Origin: Evansella tamaricis
GTDB taxonomy: Bacteria; Bacillota; Bacilli; Bacillales; Salisediminibacteriaceae
Direction of reading: 5' to 3'
Length of the DNA stretch: 64,000 nt
Assembly (NCBI RefSeq): GCF_019042215.1
Contig: NZ_JAHQCS010000131.1
Coordinates: 1-64,000 of the forward strand
Positions 16,463 to 27,398 of this stretch are shown one piece after another. Within the stretch, counting starts at the first letter, position 1; each line of letters starts with the position of its first letter. A model generated the notes under the pieces. It was not told the DNA's origin and searched no databases. It worked only from the letters and a program-made list of their open reading frames with translations. A program made the translations under genes and the position numbers.

Positions 16463-16888
16463 ATGCATCCACATACTCCAATGTATCATCATGGTTGGCA
16501 TAGAAATCAACATGGTCCGTCCCAAGGACATCAAGAGCATCACGGACATCATGGTCAGAATACCCGGTTTGGCCCAGTTTTACCATTTGTTGCGGGTCTT
16601 GCAGGTGGAGGTTTATTGGCTACGGCGTTTACAGGGGCTAATCATTCAGCACCACCACCACAGCCATACCCATATCCACCTCATCCAGGACCACCTCATC
16701 CACCTAATTATGCACCGAACTACGGCCCAAATTACGGTCCGAATTACGGTCCAAACTATGGACCGCAATATGGACCCGACTACGGCCCTGATCACGGCCC
16801 GCAATACGGCCCAGGTTTTGGTCCACAATACGGACCTGACTACGGTCCAAATTATGGTCCACATTATGGCCCTAACTACGGGAGATAA
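16463..16888 (+). CDS. His/Pro/Gly/Tyr-rich repeat protein, spore-coat-like
   Basis: A 141-residue low-complexity protein. Residues 1-35 are rich in His and Gln. A glycine-rich hydrophobic stretch (LPFVAGLAGGGLLATAF) follows, then a Pro/His/Tyr segment, and finally about 15 near-perfect tetrapeptides of the form x-Y-G-P (x is N, Q, D or H). Such YGP and histidine-rich tracts are typical of spore coat and inclusion proteins. GGAGGG precedes ATG 16463. It ends at its own terminator, so it is a single-gene unit. Confidence 0.75.
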   Translation: MHPHTPMYHHGWHRNQHGPSQGHQEHHGHHGQNTRFGPVLPFVAGLAGGGLLATAFTGANHSAPPPQPYPYPPHPGPPHPPNYAPNYGPNYGPNYGPNYGPQYGPDYGPDHGPQYGPGFGPQYGPDYGPNYGPHYGPNYGR

Positions 16889-16898
16889 AAACGATGAA

Positions 16899-16925
16899 AC
16901 TCCACCTTTTCCGGTGGAGTTTTTT
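16899..16925 (+). terminator. Intrinsic terminator
   Basis: Stem ACTCCACC/GGTGGAGT followed by a run of T. Confidence 0.9.
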
Positions 16926-16959
16926 ATTCTTCTACTTGAAAGTTGGGATTGCAATTTTT

Positions 16960-16976
16960 TTAGTACTAGGTCATAA
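16960..16976. promoter_or_regulatory. FapR-like operator upstream of fabH
   Basis: TTAGTACTAGGTCATAA resembles the FapR operator (left half-site TTAGTAC intact, right half-site degenerate). Comparison with the perfect palindrome at fabI (49383-49399) supports the call. It probably responds to malonyl-CoA. Confidence 0.6.
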
Positions 16977-17034
16977 TATTAAGTATAAGAATCAGGTGAT
17001 TAACTAAATGAAGGAAACACAAGGAGGAACGGTT

Positions 17035-17970
17035 ATGCGTGCGGGAATTATCGGTATGGGTAAATACGTACCTGAAAATATTGTAACAAACTTTGATTTA
17101 GAAAAGAAAGTCGACACAAATGATGAATGGATTCGTACAAGAACGGGGATAAAAGAGAGAAGAATTGCTGCAGAAGAGGTGGATACCTCACATATGTCCT
17201 ACCGCTCTGCTGTGGAAGCGTTAAAGGACGCGGACATTTCAGCAGAAGACCTTGATTTGATTTTAGTTGCGACAGTAACTCCAGATAAGCCATTTCCATC
17301 AGTATCTTCTATGATCCAACATCAGTTGGGGGCACATAAAGCGGCAGCGATGGATATCAGTGCTGCATGCGCAGGATTTATTTATGGGATGGTTACTGCT
17401 AAACAGTTTATTGAATCTGGGGATTATAAATATGTGTTAGTAGTTGGCACAGAAAAATTGTCCAAAATTGTGGATTGGGATGACCGAAATACTGCCGTAC
17501 TATTTGGTGATGGTTCAGGAGCAGCGGTTTTAGGGGAAGTTTCCGAAAACCGTGGTATTTTATCTTTTGATATTGGTTCTGATGGAAGTGGAGGAGATCA
17601 CATTCAACAACCGGGGGAGTTTCTCCAAATGAATGGACGAGAAGTATTTAAATTTGCCGTTCGTCAAATGGGTGAATCCTCCATGAAAGTAGTTGAAAAA
17701 GCTGGATTGAATAAGGAAGATGTGGATTTTTTAATCCCTCATCAGGCAAATATCAGAATTATGGAATCTGCTAGACAACGTCTTGATTTACCTATTGAGA
17801 AGATGTCCCGAACAGTAGACTTTTATGGAAATACATCTTCAGCATCTATCCCTTTATCATTAATGTACGACTTAGAACATGGTAAAATTAAAGAGGATGA
17901 TTTAGTTGTACTTGTAGGTTTTGGTGCCGGTTTAGTCTGGGGTTCCATTGCACTCAGATGGGGACGTTAG
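17035..17970 (+). CDS. fabH: Beta-ketoacyl-ACP synthase III (FabH)
   Basis: A 311-residue enzyme that condenses acyl-CoA starters with malonyl-ACP. Cys112 in SAACAGF is the nucleophile, with His in PHQANIRI and Asn in [10 protein letters not shown] completing the triad. The start at 17035 ([19 protein letters not shown]) matches the family. It is followed by fabF, as in the B. subtilis fabHA-fabF operon, with a FapR-like operator upstream. Confidence 0.97.
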   Translation: MRAGIIGMGKYVPENIVTNFDLEKKVDTNDEWIRTRTGIKERRIAAEEVDTSHMSYRSAVEALKDADISAEDLDLILVATVTPDKPFPSVSSMIQHQLGAHKAAAMDISAACAGFIYGMVTAKQFIESGDYKYVLVVGTEKLSKIVDWDDRNTAVLFGDGSGAAVLGEVSENRGILSFDIGSDGSGGDHIQQPGEFLQMNGREVFKFAVRQMGESSMKVVEKAGLNKEDVDFLIPHQANIRIMESARQRLDLPIEKMSRTVDFYGNTSSASIPLSLMYDLEHGKIKEDDLVVLVGFGAGLVWGSIALRWGR

Positions 17971-18073
17971 TAAACGTATTGATTATAGAAAATGAAAATC
18001 GCTTTTTTGAAATGATTTAATATTGATTAATTGAAAACAGATAATTGTTTTGGTGAAAGGAGTAGTTTACGTA

Positions 18074-19315
18074 ATGGAAAAGAAACGTGTCGTAGTGACT
18101 GGTATAGGAGCAGTAACTCCCCTTGGGAATGATGCGGAAACAACGTGGAATCGTTTGATTAACGGTGAATCTGGAATTGATAAGCTAAAGAAATATGAGG
18201 CAGGGACATTTCCCACTGAAGTGGCGGGAGAAGCAACGGAATTTGATCCAACAGTCTTTATTGATCCGAAAGATGTTCGTAAAATGGATCGGTTTACCCA
18301 ATTTGCTGTTGCAAGTGCCTTAATGGCAGTAAAAGATGCTAACTTAGAAATTTCCGACAAAAATGCCCATCGAATTGGAGTGTGGATTGGTTCTGGTATC
18401 GGTGGAATGGAAACATTTGAAACTCAGTTTAGGAATTATGAAAAACGGGGACATCGTCGTGTGAGTCCATTCTTTGTACCAATGATGATTCCCGACATGG
18501 CTTCAGGACAAGTATCCATTACTTTAGGAGCAAAAGGAGTAAATTCTTGTACAGTAACGGCTTGTGCTTCAGGGGCAAACTCCATTGGAGATGCGTTTAA
18601 AGTCATACAGCGTGGTGACGCAGACGTAATGGTAACAGGTGGAGCAGAAGCACCGATTACCGAAATGGCATTTGCGGGATTTAGCTCAGCCAAGGCATTA
18701 TCCACAAACCCGGATCCTACGAAAGCAAGCCGTCCGTTTGATAAAAATCGTGATGGGTTCGTGATGGGAGAAGGTTCAGGTATCATTATTCTTGAATCTT
18801 TGGAATCAGCCGTTGCCCGTGGAGCTACGATTTATGCAGAAATCGTGGGTTATGGTGCTACTGGAGACGCCTATCATGTGACAGCACCAGCACCAGCTGG
18901 AGAAGGGGCAGTAAGAGCTATGAGAGAATCATTGAAGGATGCCGGCTTAAGTCCTGAAGATGTTACGTATATGAATGCCCATGGAACAAGTACAGAATAT
19001 AATGATAAATACGAAACCCTAGCGGCAAAAACCGTTTTTGGGGAACATGCACAAAAATTAGCAATAAGTTCGACCAAATCAATGACAGGTCACCTTTTAG
19101 GTGCAGCTGGAGCTGTGGAGGCAATTTTCTCAGTAAAAGCTATACAGGAAGGAATTATTCCACCAACTATGAATTTAGAAACTCCTGATCCGGAATGTGA
19201 TTTAGACTATGTTCCAAACAAAGCCAGACATCAGGAAGTTAATGTGGTGATGAGTAATTCCCTTGGTTTTGGAGGACATAATGTGGCATTGATATTTAAG
19301 AAATTCCAAGCTTAA
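18074..19315 (+). CDS. fabF: Beta-ketoacyl-ACP synthase II (FabF)
   Basis: A 413-residue elongating condensing enzyme of fatty acid synthesis. Cys164 in VTACASG is the nucleophile; HGTSTEYND and [12 protein letters not shown] hold the two histidines and the lysine. [16 protein letters not shown] is the standard start; AAAGGAG lies about 11 nt upstream. It is co-transcribed with fabH (103 bp apart) and followed by a terminator. Confidence 0.97.
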   Translation: MEKKRVVVTGIGAVTPLGNDAETTWNRLINGESGIDKLKKYEAGTFPTEVAGEATEFDPTVFIDPKDVRKMDRFTQFAVASALMAVKDANLEISDKNAHRIGVWIGSGIGGMETFETQFRNYEKRGHRRVSPFFVPMMIPDMASGQVSITLGAKGVNSCTVTACASGANSIGDAFKVIQRGDADVMVTGGAEAPITEMAFAGFSSAKALSTNPDPTKASRPFDKNRDGFVMGEGSGIIILESLESAVARGATIYAEIVGYGATGDAYHVTAPAPAGEGAVRAMRESLKDAGLSPEDVTYMNAHGTSTEYNDKYETLAAKTVFGEHAQKLAISSTKSMTGHLLGAAGAVEAIFSVKAIQEGIIPPTMNLETPDPECDLDYVPNKARHQEVNVVMSNSLGFGGHNVALIFKKFQA

Positions 19316-19340
19316 AGAGAATAAATAAATAGTATATAGA

Positions 19341-19370
19341 TAAAATCACCCATTTTTTTGGGTGATTTTA
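19341..19370. terminator. Bidirectional terminator
   Basis: Stem AAAATCACCC/GGGTGATTTT with a T-rich loop lies between the convergent fabF and LCP genes. Confidence 0.8.
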
Positions 19371-19390
19371 TGCTTCTGTCTGGAATTTAC

Positions 19391-20368
19391 TTATTCTTCA
19401 TTTTTTATTTTTAAAAATTCATGAAGAGCTTCTCTGTTTTTTTCAATATCCAATTGTAAGACTGCACCTGCATGATTGTAATATTCATCGTAAAATCCAC
19501 CTTCTACAGGGACTGTCATTGTTTCAATATCTTCAATATTATTTACTAAAAAACTCCGTCCATAAGATATCATTTCCTGTGAACTGAGATTGGTTTGAAT
19601 ATATGGCTCAATCGAACCTAAGAGCTGAGGAATTCTCTGTATTCCTGAGAGACTTAGGACTTCATCTTTTAGAAGGGAAAGGAGCTCCTGCTGTCTTTTT
19701 ACCCGACCAAAATCGTTTTGACTGTCACTGCGAAATCTGGCATAATCCAGTGCATCTTCCCCATCAAGTATATGTGTACCTCTTGCAAAATCAATGATAT
19801 ATGATCCGGAATTGTTACGGTAATACATTCGATTTTCCACATCCACTTCCAATCCATTAGGTGCCATAATATCAACTATTCGTATAAAGCTATTAAAATC
19901 CACTTGGGCGTAATAATGAACATCTACCTGGAAATTTTCTTTTATGGTTTTCCTTAGGAGTTCCATTCCACCTAATGCGTAGGAAGCATTTAATTTATTA
20001 TCACGATAACCGGGAATGGAAACATAACTGTCACGCATTAAGGATACGAGTCGGACACTTCCTTCTTTTGGGTGATATTGACCTAACATTATCGTATCTG
20101 TTCTTGTTACTCCATCATTTTCTGCATCGACACCAAGTAATAAGATGTTGATAAAATCCAATTCTACTTCAGGAGGGTGGAACTGGATTTCCTCATCAGC
20201 AGGTAGGACACCATTCCGGTTTTGAATGTCCCTTAGAGAATCTTCCCTTGCTTTAGAGTATTCATTTTTCACCCAAGCTGTGGTAAGTAGAAGTACTAGA
20301 ATCAGGAGAAGAAATATTAATAGGATCAACTTCCAACGTAGCACAGTGACAGTGGTGGTTTTTTTCAT
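19391..20368 (-). CDS. LytR-CpsA-Psr family protein
   Basis: A 325-residue protein with one N-terminal membrane anchor (residues about 12-30) and an extracellular LCP domain: LLLGVDAENDGVTRTDTIM, SLMRDSYVSIPG, KLNASYALGG, and DALDYARFRSD. LCP enzymes attach undecaprenyl-linked teichoic acids or polysaccharides to peptidoglycan. It is convergent with fabF and divergent from liaFSR, which fits an envelope-homeostasis neighbourhood. Confidence 0.93.
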   Translation of the reverse strand: MKKTTTVTVLRWKLILLIFLLLILVLLLTTAWVKNEYSKAREDSLRDIQNRNGVLPADEEIQFHPPEVELDFINILLLGVDAENDGVTRTDTIMLGQYHPKEGSVRLVSLMRDSYVSIPGYRDNKLNASYALGGMELLRKTIKENFQVDVHYYAQVDFNSFIRIVDIMAPNGLEVDVENRMYYRNNSGSYIIDFARGTHILDGEDALDYARFRSDSQNDFGRVKRQQELLSLLKDEVLSLSGIQRIPQLLGSIEPYIQTNLSSQEMISYGRSFLVNNIEDIETMTVPVEGGFYDEYYNHAGAVLQLDIEKNREALHEFLKIKNEE

Positions 20369-20556
20369 GGAATGTCACCTCTCGTTTTTATTCACTACTT
20401 CTTTCAGACTAGAATAGATAACGTCATTATAGACTGATATTCAGTAGAAAGTTATTAATATCCGACTTGAGACGGAGGAGAGAACAGTCCTACGTCTGTT
20501 GGATTGCTTATGGTATAAAGGTATGCTTAATCTAGGAACTAATTCAAAAAAATTAA

Positions 20557-20585
20557 TTGGCGTAGGGTTAGGGAAGCGATACAAT
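20557..20585 (+). promoter_or_regulatory. SigA-type promoter of liaFSR
   Basis: TTGGCG at 20557-20562, a 17-bp spacer, and TACAAT at 20580-20585. This places the start near 20592, about 64 bp before liaF. No clear LiaR box was identified. Confidence 0.6.
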
Positions 20586-20655
20586 AATAGAGGAAAGGGA
20601 CTTAAATAGGATAACTAGTTTCCCATTTCCTTTAAAGAAAAGGAGTTTTTATAAG

Positions 20656-21498
20656 ATGAAAAATATATTCGGAATACTGATTTTAGCAATTGGTGTTATT
20701 TTCTTATTAACAAATACAGGTTTAATTGACTCAGAAGCAACTAGTATTGTTTCTACGTTTTGGCCGATTTTAATTATACTTATTGGATTGAAAGTATTAT
20801 TTGAAGGTTTTGTAATTTTCTTACAAAGTTTAAAACGGGATCGGTGGCATGTTGGTAAATTCATTTGGGGTGTATTAATTACTGCTGTGGGCACAGTTAT
20901 CCTTGGAAATAATGCAGGCTGGTTTACCTTTAGTGTTTCAGATTTATGGAGTTGGGTTTGGCCAGTCTTAGTTATTTATATTGGTTTTAAAGTTATTTTC
21001 GATAGAGATAGTAATGTTGTCATCCATCTTGGTGGTGACAACGAAAAAGGAAAAAAAAAGAATTTAAATCATGATTTTTCGTCTAGTGGTAGCCATTCGT
21101 ATAAAAATAAGTCCTTTCGCAATAAGCGCAAAAGATATCACTCTTGGGTGGGAGAAATTCAATTAGGCCGACAACCTTTTGAAATAGATGGTGCCGATAT
21201 TTCCCTTTGGATAGGAGATGTTACGGTAGATTTATCAAAGGCCATTCTAAAAGAGGGAGAGAATTTCATTGATGTCAGATGCTGGATTGGTTCTGTTGAC
21301 ATACTCGTCCCAAAGGATATGGCAGTAAAAGCTGTTGCTGATGTTAACTTAGGGGAAGTGACCTTGTTTGATGATTCCTATTCTGGAACTGGTAAAAACG
21401 CCACTTATACAAGCCCTAATTTTCATGAAGCAGAGCAAAAAGTTATTCTTGTCGTCAATTTAAATATTGGAGATGTGGAGGTTTTGACCGTTGGCTAA
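20656..21498 (+). CDS. liaF: LiaF, inhibitor of the LiaRS system
   Basis: A 280-residue protein with an N-terminal LiaF transmembrane domain (about four helices within residues 1-115), a basic linker, and a C-terminal beta-helix-like domain (WVGEIQLG, DISLWIGDVTVDLSKA, DVRCWIGSVDILVP). LiaF keeps the sensor kinase silent without envelope stress. AAAGGAG lies before the ATG. It overlaps liaS by 8 bp. Confidence 0.92.
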   Translation: MKNIFGILILAIGVIFLLTNTGLIDSEATSIVSTFWPILIILIGLKVLFEGFVIFLQSLKRDRWHVGKFIWGVLITAVGTVILGNNAGWFTFSVSDLWSWVWPVLVIYIGFKVIFDRDSNVVIHLGGDNEKGKKKNLNHDFSSSGSHSYKNKSFRNKRKRYHSWVGEIQLGRQPFEIDGADISLWIGDVTVDLSKAILKEGENFIDVRCWIGSVDILVPKDMAVKAVADVNLGEVTLFDDSYSGTGKNATYTSPNFHEAEQKVILVVNLNIGDVEVLTVG

Positions 21499-22651
21499 GG
21501 TAAAACCTCTCCAAAAAAAAGTAAACAATAGAAACAAAGGTTTAAAGGGGATTGTCTGGGACCTTCTTAGACTTCAGATTAAAATAACGGTGACAGCATT
21601 CCTATTATCTTTCTTTCTCTTGTTTAGTTTCCAATCTTTTTATATTTATCCATCCAATGGAGACTTGGCATCACTTATATTTGGCTTACCACTTACCAAC
21701 CCCCTTATATATGGAATGATATTGCTTGTTTTAGCAGTAATCTATTTGTTTACGGCATGGTTTTTTTCCTACACATATGGGGCATCCATAAAACGGACAA
21801 TCACATACCTTACTCATCAACTAAAACAGTTTCAAAGGGGAGCGTTTGGAAAAACTGTTCAAGTCACAAGGGATGATGAGTTAAAAAAACTAGGGGATCA
21901 GATTAATGAATTAACGAATGATGTGGAGCAACAAATCGTGTCCATGAGAAGAGTACTAAATGAAAATGCAACCCTTATTTCCGAGGCAGAACGTGCTGCA
22001 AGTTTGGAGGAACGACGAAAATTGGCACGGGATTTACATGATGCTGTCAGTCAGGAACTATTTGCCGTATCCATGTCTTTAGGTGCAATGCCGAGATTAA
22101 TGGATAAACATCCTGATAAAGTTAAGAGTTTGTTTCAGCAAACAGAGAAAATGGTTCACCATGCACAACAGGAATTACGGGCTCTTATTATGCATTTACG
22201 ACCGGTGACATTAGATGGGAAAGGTCTTAAACAAGCAATTGAAAGTCTATTTGAGGAACTAAAACGGAAACATCCTACATTAAAGGTTGAATGGAGTTTA
22301 GAGGGATTTCCTGAGTTGGACCCAGGTGTGGAAGAACAATTATTTCGTGTTATTCAAGAAGGTATTTCAAATTCCCTCCGACATGGAAATCCAGGGAAAT
22401 TAGTTTTTTCGTTTGCAAATAAAGGTGATCGTTTGCTTTTAGTATTAGAGGATGACGGTTTAGGTTTTGACATGGAACAATTGCAGAAAAAACAAAATGT
22501 CAGTTATGGGTTAAAGACCATGAAGGAAAGAATTGTTGAACTTGGCGGTCATTTTTCCATTTTATCGTATCCGAAGAAAGGTACTAAATTGGAATTTCGT
22601 ATCCCAATTGTCAAAGGTGATGAGGAAAAGGAGGAAAATAAGGATGAATGA
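21491..22651 (+). CDS. liaS: LiaS sensor histidine kinase
   Basis: A 386-residue kinase with two membrane helices, a HAMP domain, and a HisKA_3 domain with the phospho-acceptor in LARDLHDAVSQELF, followed by an HATPase_c domain (EGISNSLRHG and DDGLGFD). It senses cell-wall damage such as lipid II antibiotics. The start is TTG 21491 behind GGAGG, overlapping the liaF stop. It overlaps liaR by 8 bp. Confidence 0.93.
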   Translation: MAKVKPLQKKVNNRNKGLKGIVWDLLRLQIKITVTAFLLSFFLLFSFQSFYIYPSNGDLASLIFGLPLTNPLIYGMILLVLAVIYLFTAWFFSYTYGASIKRTITYLTHQLKQFQRGAFGKTVQVTRDDELKKLGDQINELTNDVEQQIVSMRRVLNENATLISEAERAASLEERRKLARDLHDAVSQELFAVSMSLGAMPRLMDKHPDKVKSLFQQTEKMVHHAQQELRALIMHLRPVTLDGKGLKQAIESLFEELKRKHPTLKVEWSLEGFPELDPGVEEQLFRVIQEGISNSLRHGNPGKLVFSFANKGDRLLLVLEDDGLGFDMEQLQKKQNVSYGLKTMKERIVELGGHFSILSYPKKGTKLEFRIPIVKGDEEKEENKDE

Positions 22652-23273
22652 TACGATAAAGGTATTGGTTGTTGATGATCATGACATGGTTAGGATGGGA
22701 TTAGTTACTTACCTTAGCGTGGAGGATGATATTGAAGTAGTTGGGGAAGGCAGTGATGGGTTTGAAGCGGTTCAAAAGGCTAAAGAGCTGTCTCCAGATG
22801 TTATTTTAATGGACTTGCTCATGGATGGGATGAACGGAATAGACGCCACGAAGAAAATTATGGAGGAAATGGATAACATTAAGGTTATTGTTCTGACCAG
22901 TTACCTCGATGATGAAATGCTATTTCCAGTGATGGAGGCAGGAGCATTTAGTTATCTCCTAAAAACATCGAGCGCAACAGAAATAGTAGATGCCATTCGA
23001 AAAGCGAAAAAAGGAGAACCCACTTTCCAAGGGAAAGTTACACAAAAAATGTTTCAGCATATGCATTCTAAACCAAAACATGATGAACTCACAAATAGGG
23101 AAAAGGAAGTTTTGGCTCTCATTGGACAAGGGAAAACGAACAAGGAAATTGCAACGGCTCTATTTATTGGAATAAAGACAGTCAAAACACATGTCAGCCA
23201 TATCTTGGCGAAATTAGAATTAGAAGATCGTACCCAAGCAGCCATCTATGCCAACAAACATCACCTTACATAA
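22644..23273 (+). CDS. liaR: LiaR response regulator (NarL/LuxR type)
   Basis: A 209-residue regulator: receiver domain with the phospho-acceptor Asp in VILMDLLMDG and a LuxR-type HTH (LTNREKEVLALIGQGKTNKEIA). ATG 22644 follows AGGAGG and overlaps liaS. The liaI/liaH targets are not in this window. Confidence 0.94.
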   Translation: MNDTIKVLVVDDHDMVRMGLVTYLSVEDDIEVVGEGSDGFEAVQKAKELSPDVILMDLLMDGMNGIDATKKIMEEMDNIKVIVLTSYLDDEMLFPVMEAGAFSYLLKTSSATEIVDAIRKAKKGEPTFQGKVTQKMFQHMHSKPKHDELTNREKEVLALIGQGKTNKEIATALFIGIKTVKTHVSHILAKLELEDRTQAAIYANKHHLT

Positions 23274-23344
23274 GGATAGAAAATAGTATATATTTCAAAG
23301 GGACATTTACCATCGTGTAAATGTCTTTTTAAAATGTAATTTAT

Positions 23345-23465
23345 ATGTTTTCGGGTAGCCAAAGGACATGGGGTTTTGCCCCGATTGAAGGACAAACAAC
23401 AGAGTATTAGCTAGTAGAGGAAGAGGTAGCACCGCTACGGGGCACTTCGAATAACCATTGTTGTG
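23345..23465. repeat. Mosaic repeat, copy F (decayed)
   Basis: Fragments of the family are recognisable: GGACATGGGGTTTTGCCCCGA, TAGAGGAAGAGG and CTACGGGGCACTTCG. It fills most of the liaR-yjaZ gap. It is degenerate relative to the copies at 29.3 and 45.3 kb. Confidence 0.6.
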
Positions 23466-23579
23466 CGCAATACTTTCCTTCTAGCATAGCATAATATATA
23501 CATTGAAAATTGAGATAAACCATTGTTTGCTTTTTCCTTTTATATTCTAAGTAATTGTCATGAAATGGAGGTACTCCAT

Positions 23580-24395
23580 ATGGGATTAATTAATTCAAGT
23601 GTTTGGTTGAAACGGCTTTACGAAGTGTCCGCAGAAAGTGAACCATTAAATGTTATAAAATTCTCTAAGCTGATGGAACATTTTCCAGACTGGAGTAAAG
23701 AAGAATGGCTTCACTATCTCTATACACAAGGGATGTTACCTATATCGAAGGATACTCAGGATATCTGGAGAAAGTGGCAATCTAATAATCCAGTTTTAGG
23801 TCTGTCAAAAATATTTCAACAGTGTAAGGAATATTTAAAAGGTCCGGATGTGGATATTTTTTTGTTCCCAATTAATGAGAACAGCCACTGGTTAATGGAA
23901 GGTATGGGTGGAAAAAATGGAATTACCTTTCCAAATGTCATGTTTCTCTTTTTTCATGGAGAAGTAACCCAAAAGGAAAAGCAAGCACTAATGATTCATG
24001 AGTACCATCACATCTGCCGATTACATCATCATGGTCACACAGAAGATTCGGTTTCTCTATTAGAGTCCATTGTCATGGAAGGATTAGCAGAGTGGGAAGT
24101 AAAAAAGCAGATTGGGTCTGAATATTTAGCCCCATGGGTGAAGTTATATAGTAATGAATTTTTGTGGAAGTGGTGGGAAAGGGTCATTCAAGAAAAGATA
24201 ACACTTCGTGGGAGGAAACGTCACACAGCATATATGTATGGTGGTAAGTATGGATTTCCGAAATGGTTAGGTTATAATATTGGTTTTCGAATGGTAGAGT
24301 CTTTTGCAGAAAAGAATGATAATTTGAATTCATTAGAGTTAGTACAAATGCCAGCAGAGAAAATCCTTCATGAATCATTTTTTTCTGATCGGTAG
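23580..24395 (+). CDS. yjaZ: YjaZ, DUF2268 putative zinc protease
   Basis: A 271-residue protein with the zinc-protease motif HEYHH (MIHEYHHICRLHHHG, near residue 140) and a downstream conserved Glu in VMEGLAEWEV. No signal peptide is seen. ATG 23580 has TGGAGG upstream; the frame extends further without an SD. In B. subtilis yjaZ follows fabF; here liaFSR and the LCP gene lie between. Confidence 0.85.
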   Translation: MGLINSSVWLKRLYEVSAESEPLNVIKFSKLMEHFPDWSKEEWLHYLYTQGMLPISKDTQDIWRKWQSNNPVLGLSKIFQQCKEYLKGPDVDIFLFPINENSHWLMEGMGGKNGITFPNVMFLFFHGEVTQKEKQALMIHEYHHICRLHHHGHTEDSVSLLESIVMEGLAEWEVKKQIGSEYLAPWVKLYSNEFLWKWWERVIQEKITLRGRKRHTAYMYGGKYGFPKWLGYNIGFRMVESFAEKNDNLNSLELVQMPAEKILHESFFSDR

Positions 24396-24536
24396 GAGTT
24401 ATAAGACAAAAAGACCCTGTTCATTAATTTCGGAATAGTTCAAAGGGTAGTCCAAGTCATTGTTCTTTTTTAGCTGTCTCCTGTCATAGTTTAGAATAAA
24501 TAGTTCTACTGGACAAGGGGAAGGGAGGGATAACTC

Positions 24537-24746
24537 TTGATTTATCGATTTTTTATTCTTTTTATAGGATTCGGATTTGCAGTGATAGGCGGGGTCAGTA
24601 TCGTAGCCTATTTAAATCTGTTGACAGTTGGTTATTCTATAGCAGAATATTTGCTGTTTTTAGTAGGTCGTTTAGAGTTATACCTATTTCTCCTTGGGAT
24701 TCTCCTTGTCTGGGGAATGATTTATCTACCTTTTAAGATGAAATGA
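24537..24746 (+). CDS. Small two-TM membrane protein
   Basis: A 69-residue hydrophobic protein with two helices. The start is TTG 24537 after AGGGAGGG. It lies between yjaZ and yjbA. No family is recognised. Confidence 0.6.
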   Translation: MIYRFFILFIGFGFAVIGGVSIVAYLNLLTVGYSIAEYLLFLVGRLELYLFLLGILLVWGMIYLPFKMK

Positions 24747-24833
24747 GTAAAAGAAAATAGCAATCGTGGAATAAACTGGTTTTCTCCTGCCCATACTGTT
24801 GTTAAAAAGAACGTGTAAGGGGGTTTAAAAAGC

Positions 24834-25595
24834 ATGCTCCATATGCGGGATGTATGGGTAAATTGGTTTGAAGGAGAAGAGAACGGATATAACGTTTGCG
24901 AGTTTTTTGAATGGCGTAAGGAAGATCGGATAGAATTGTTAGATCAGGTGGCGGTTGTCAAAATTCATGAAAATTTGTTTGACTATATTGAAAATTCATT
25001 GCAAGAGTTACCGGAAGAGCTATTAGCGGATGTATATAAACAAAGTTATATACGGAGAAAAAGCCAGCGGGTGGAACTGGAATATTGTTTTTTAGCAACC
25101 GATGGAAATCGAACCATAGTGGTAGATACGATTGGCTATCATACACCGGTGAGAAAAAGTCGATTAGTACCAAGGCAGGAACAACAACTATTGGAATTAG
25201 TTTCTGGAGAACCTCCAAGGGAATACTATATGGATTATCTTGATTGTGAAAAGCAGTATCATATCCTTTCACCGGACCCTGCTTTAATGAAAGGCTTAAT
25301 ACGGAAAGAACGACAATTAAAGCAGATTCTCTTTATGGCACTTGATCAACTTTATCATGATGCAGAAGAGGCAGAAATACGGTACTGGTATACGGAATGG
25401 GCTCCTGATAAATACTTGGAGATTCAACAAATGAATTTTGAAGAAGCTTGGAATGCTTTGTATAGAGATATACAAGTTAGTTGGTCAAAAAAACATGAGG
25501 AATATTGCTTAACCATGATTAAAGGACAACCTTTTTTCGAGAAATTGTGGGAGTTACAACAGCAAGATGACAATGTGAAAAAAAATGTCCGTTAA
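24834..25595 (+). CDS. yjbA: YjbA, DUF3603 protein
   Basis: A 253-residue soluble protein starting [19 protein letters not shown], which matches the YjbA/DUF3603 family found upstream of trpS in Bacillus. It has a hydrophilic, Glu/Tyr-rich body. The function is unknown. AAGGGGG lies about 11 nt before ATG 24834; a second ATG at 24843 is also possible. Confidence 0.88.
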   Translation: MLHMRDVWVNWFEGEENGYNVCEFFEWRKEDRIELLDQVAVVKIHENLFDYIENSLQELPEELLADVYKQSYIRRKSQRVELEYCFLATDGNRTIVVDTIGYHTPVRKSRLVPRQEQQLLELVSGEPPREYYMDYLDCEKQYHILSPDPALMKGLIRKERQLKQILFMALDQLYHDAEEAEIRYWYTEWAPDKYLEIQQMNFEEAWNALYRDIQVSWSKKHEEYCLTMIKGQPFFEKLWELQQQDDNVKKNVR

Positions 25596-25693
25596 GTTAG
25601 GATTATTAGTTTTACATAAACAGTGTTTTAAATGGGCTGTTTTCAAAGGAAAATAACGAGAAAAAATAGTGGTTACTTTGGAGACGGTTATTG

Positions 25694-25737
25694 GTTCATG
25701 GAACATCCTTTGGATGTTCCATGAACTATTTTTTTTG
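25694..25737. terminator. Bidirectional terminator between yjbA and trpS
   Basis: Near-perfect 15-bp stem GTTCATGGAACATCC/GGATGTTCCATGAAC with a T-run after it and a partial A-run before it. Confidence 0.85.
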
Positions 25738-25752
25738 GAACTGTAATTAGGT

Positions 25753-26748
<996 letters not shown>

Positions 26749-26776
26749 CTACCTTTCATACAAATGAAATTGTAAA

Positions 26777-27112
26777 TAAAAAGGCCCAATCATCTCTACT
26801 GTAATAGTAGGGACGATTGGACCGCGTTACCACCCTTATTATTTCTTCCAAAAAAGAAATCTCTCTGTACCCTCGCCGGATTCAATTAAAAATACATAGA
26901 CCAGGAAGGGGTATCAATATAACGTTTGATTGACGTCTGAGCCTACTTGAGTTGATAGCAAGAATTATCAATCCGTTCAGTCAGATGGCTCCAAAGTCCA
27001 TTCCTTTTCACCACACTATCCGCTTCCAGCAACCGCAGACTCTCTGAAAATGTTAGGGAAAAGTACTACTCTTTCTCATCACCAGGAACAATTTTAAAAT
27101 TTGAATTCATTA
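26777..27112 (-). promoter_or_regulatory. T-box riboswitch of trpS
   Basis: On the minus strand a TATAAT -10 (27112-27107) is followed by a stem I region, then the conserved T-box AAGGGTGGTAACGCGG (26837-26822). A terminator hairpin (26777-26823) shares the T-box bases with an antiterminator. A TGG in GGACTTTGGAGCC is the probable Trp specifier. Uncharged tRNA-Trp should allow read-through into trpS. Confidence 0.93.
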
Positions 27113-27398
27113 TACGACCTTTTATTTCCAAAAGCAAATTTATTTTAAAATAATACATCAAACCTTGAAATTAGTTGAATATATGCTGTTATCCTGGAAC
27201 AGATTTGAGTTTTACAGCACAATTGGAATCTTGTGAACCGACTGAAAGAAACAGAGAACGATTCCATGGTGAAATAGTAGAATAATTTTAAAATTGGGAC
27301 TAATTCAAAAAGCCTTGTTTTTTTACAAGATTAAAGGCAAGATGATTAAAAGTGAATCAGAATAGACATTTGTCCTTTGTATAAAAACAATTTATAGA

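Noticed and set aside
16491-16976. 161-residue frame overlapping the YGP-repeat gene
   Set aside because: It is the +1 shadow of a simple repeat, with no ribosome site, and runs through the terminator.
18436-18786. 116-residue antisense frame in fabF
   Set aside because: It is opposite a fully conserved enzyme gene and has no start site or similarity.
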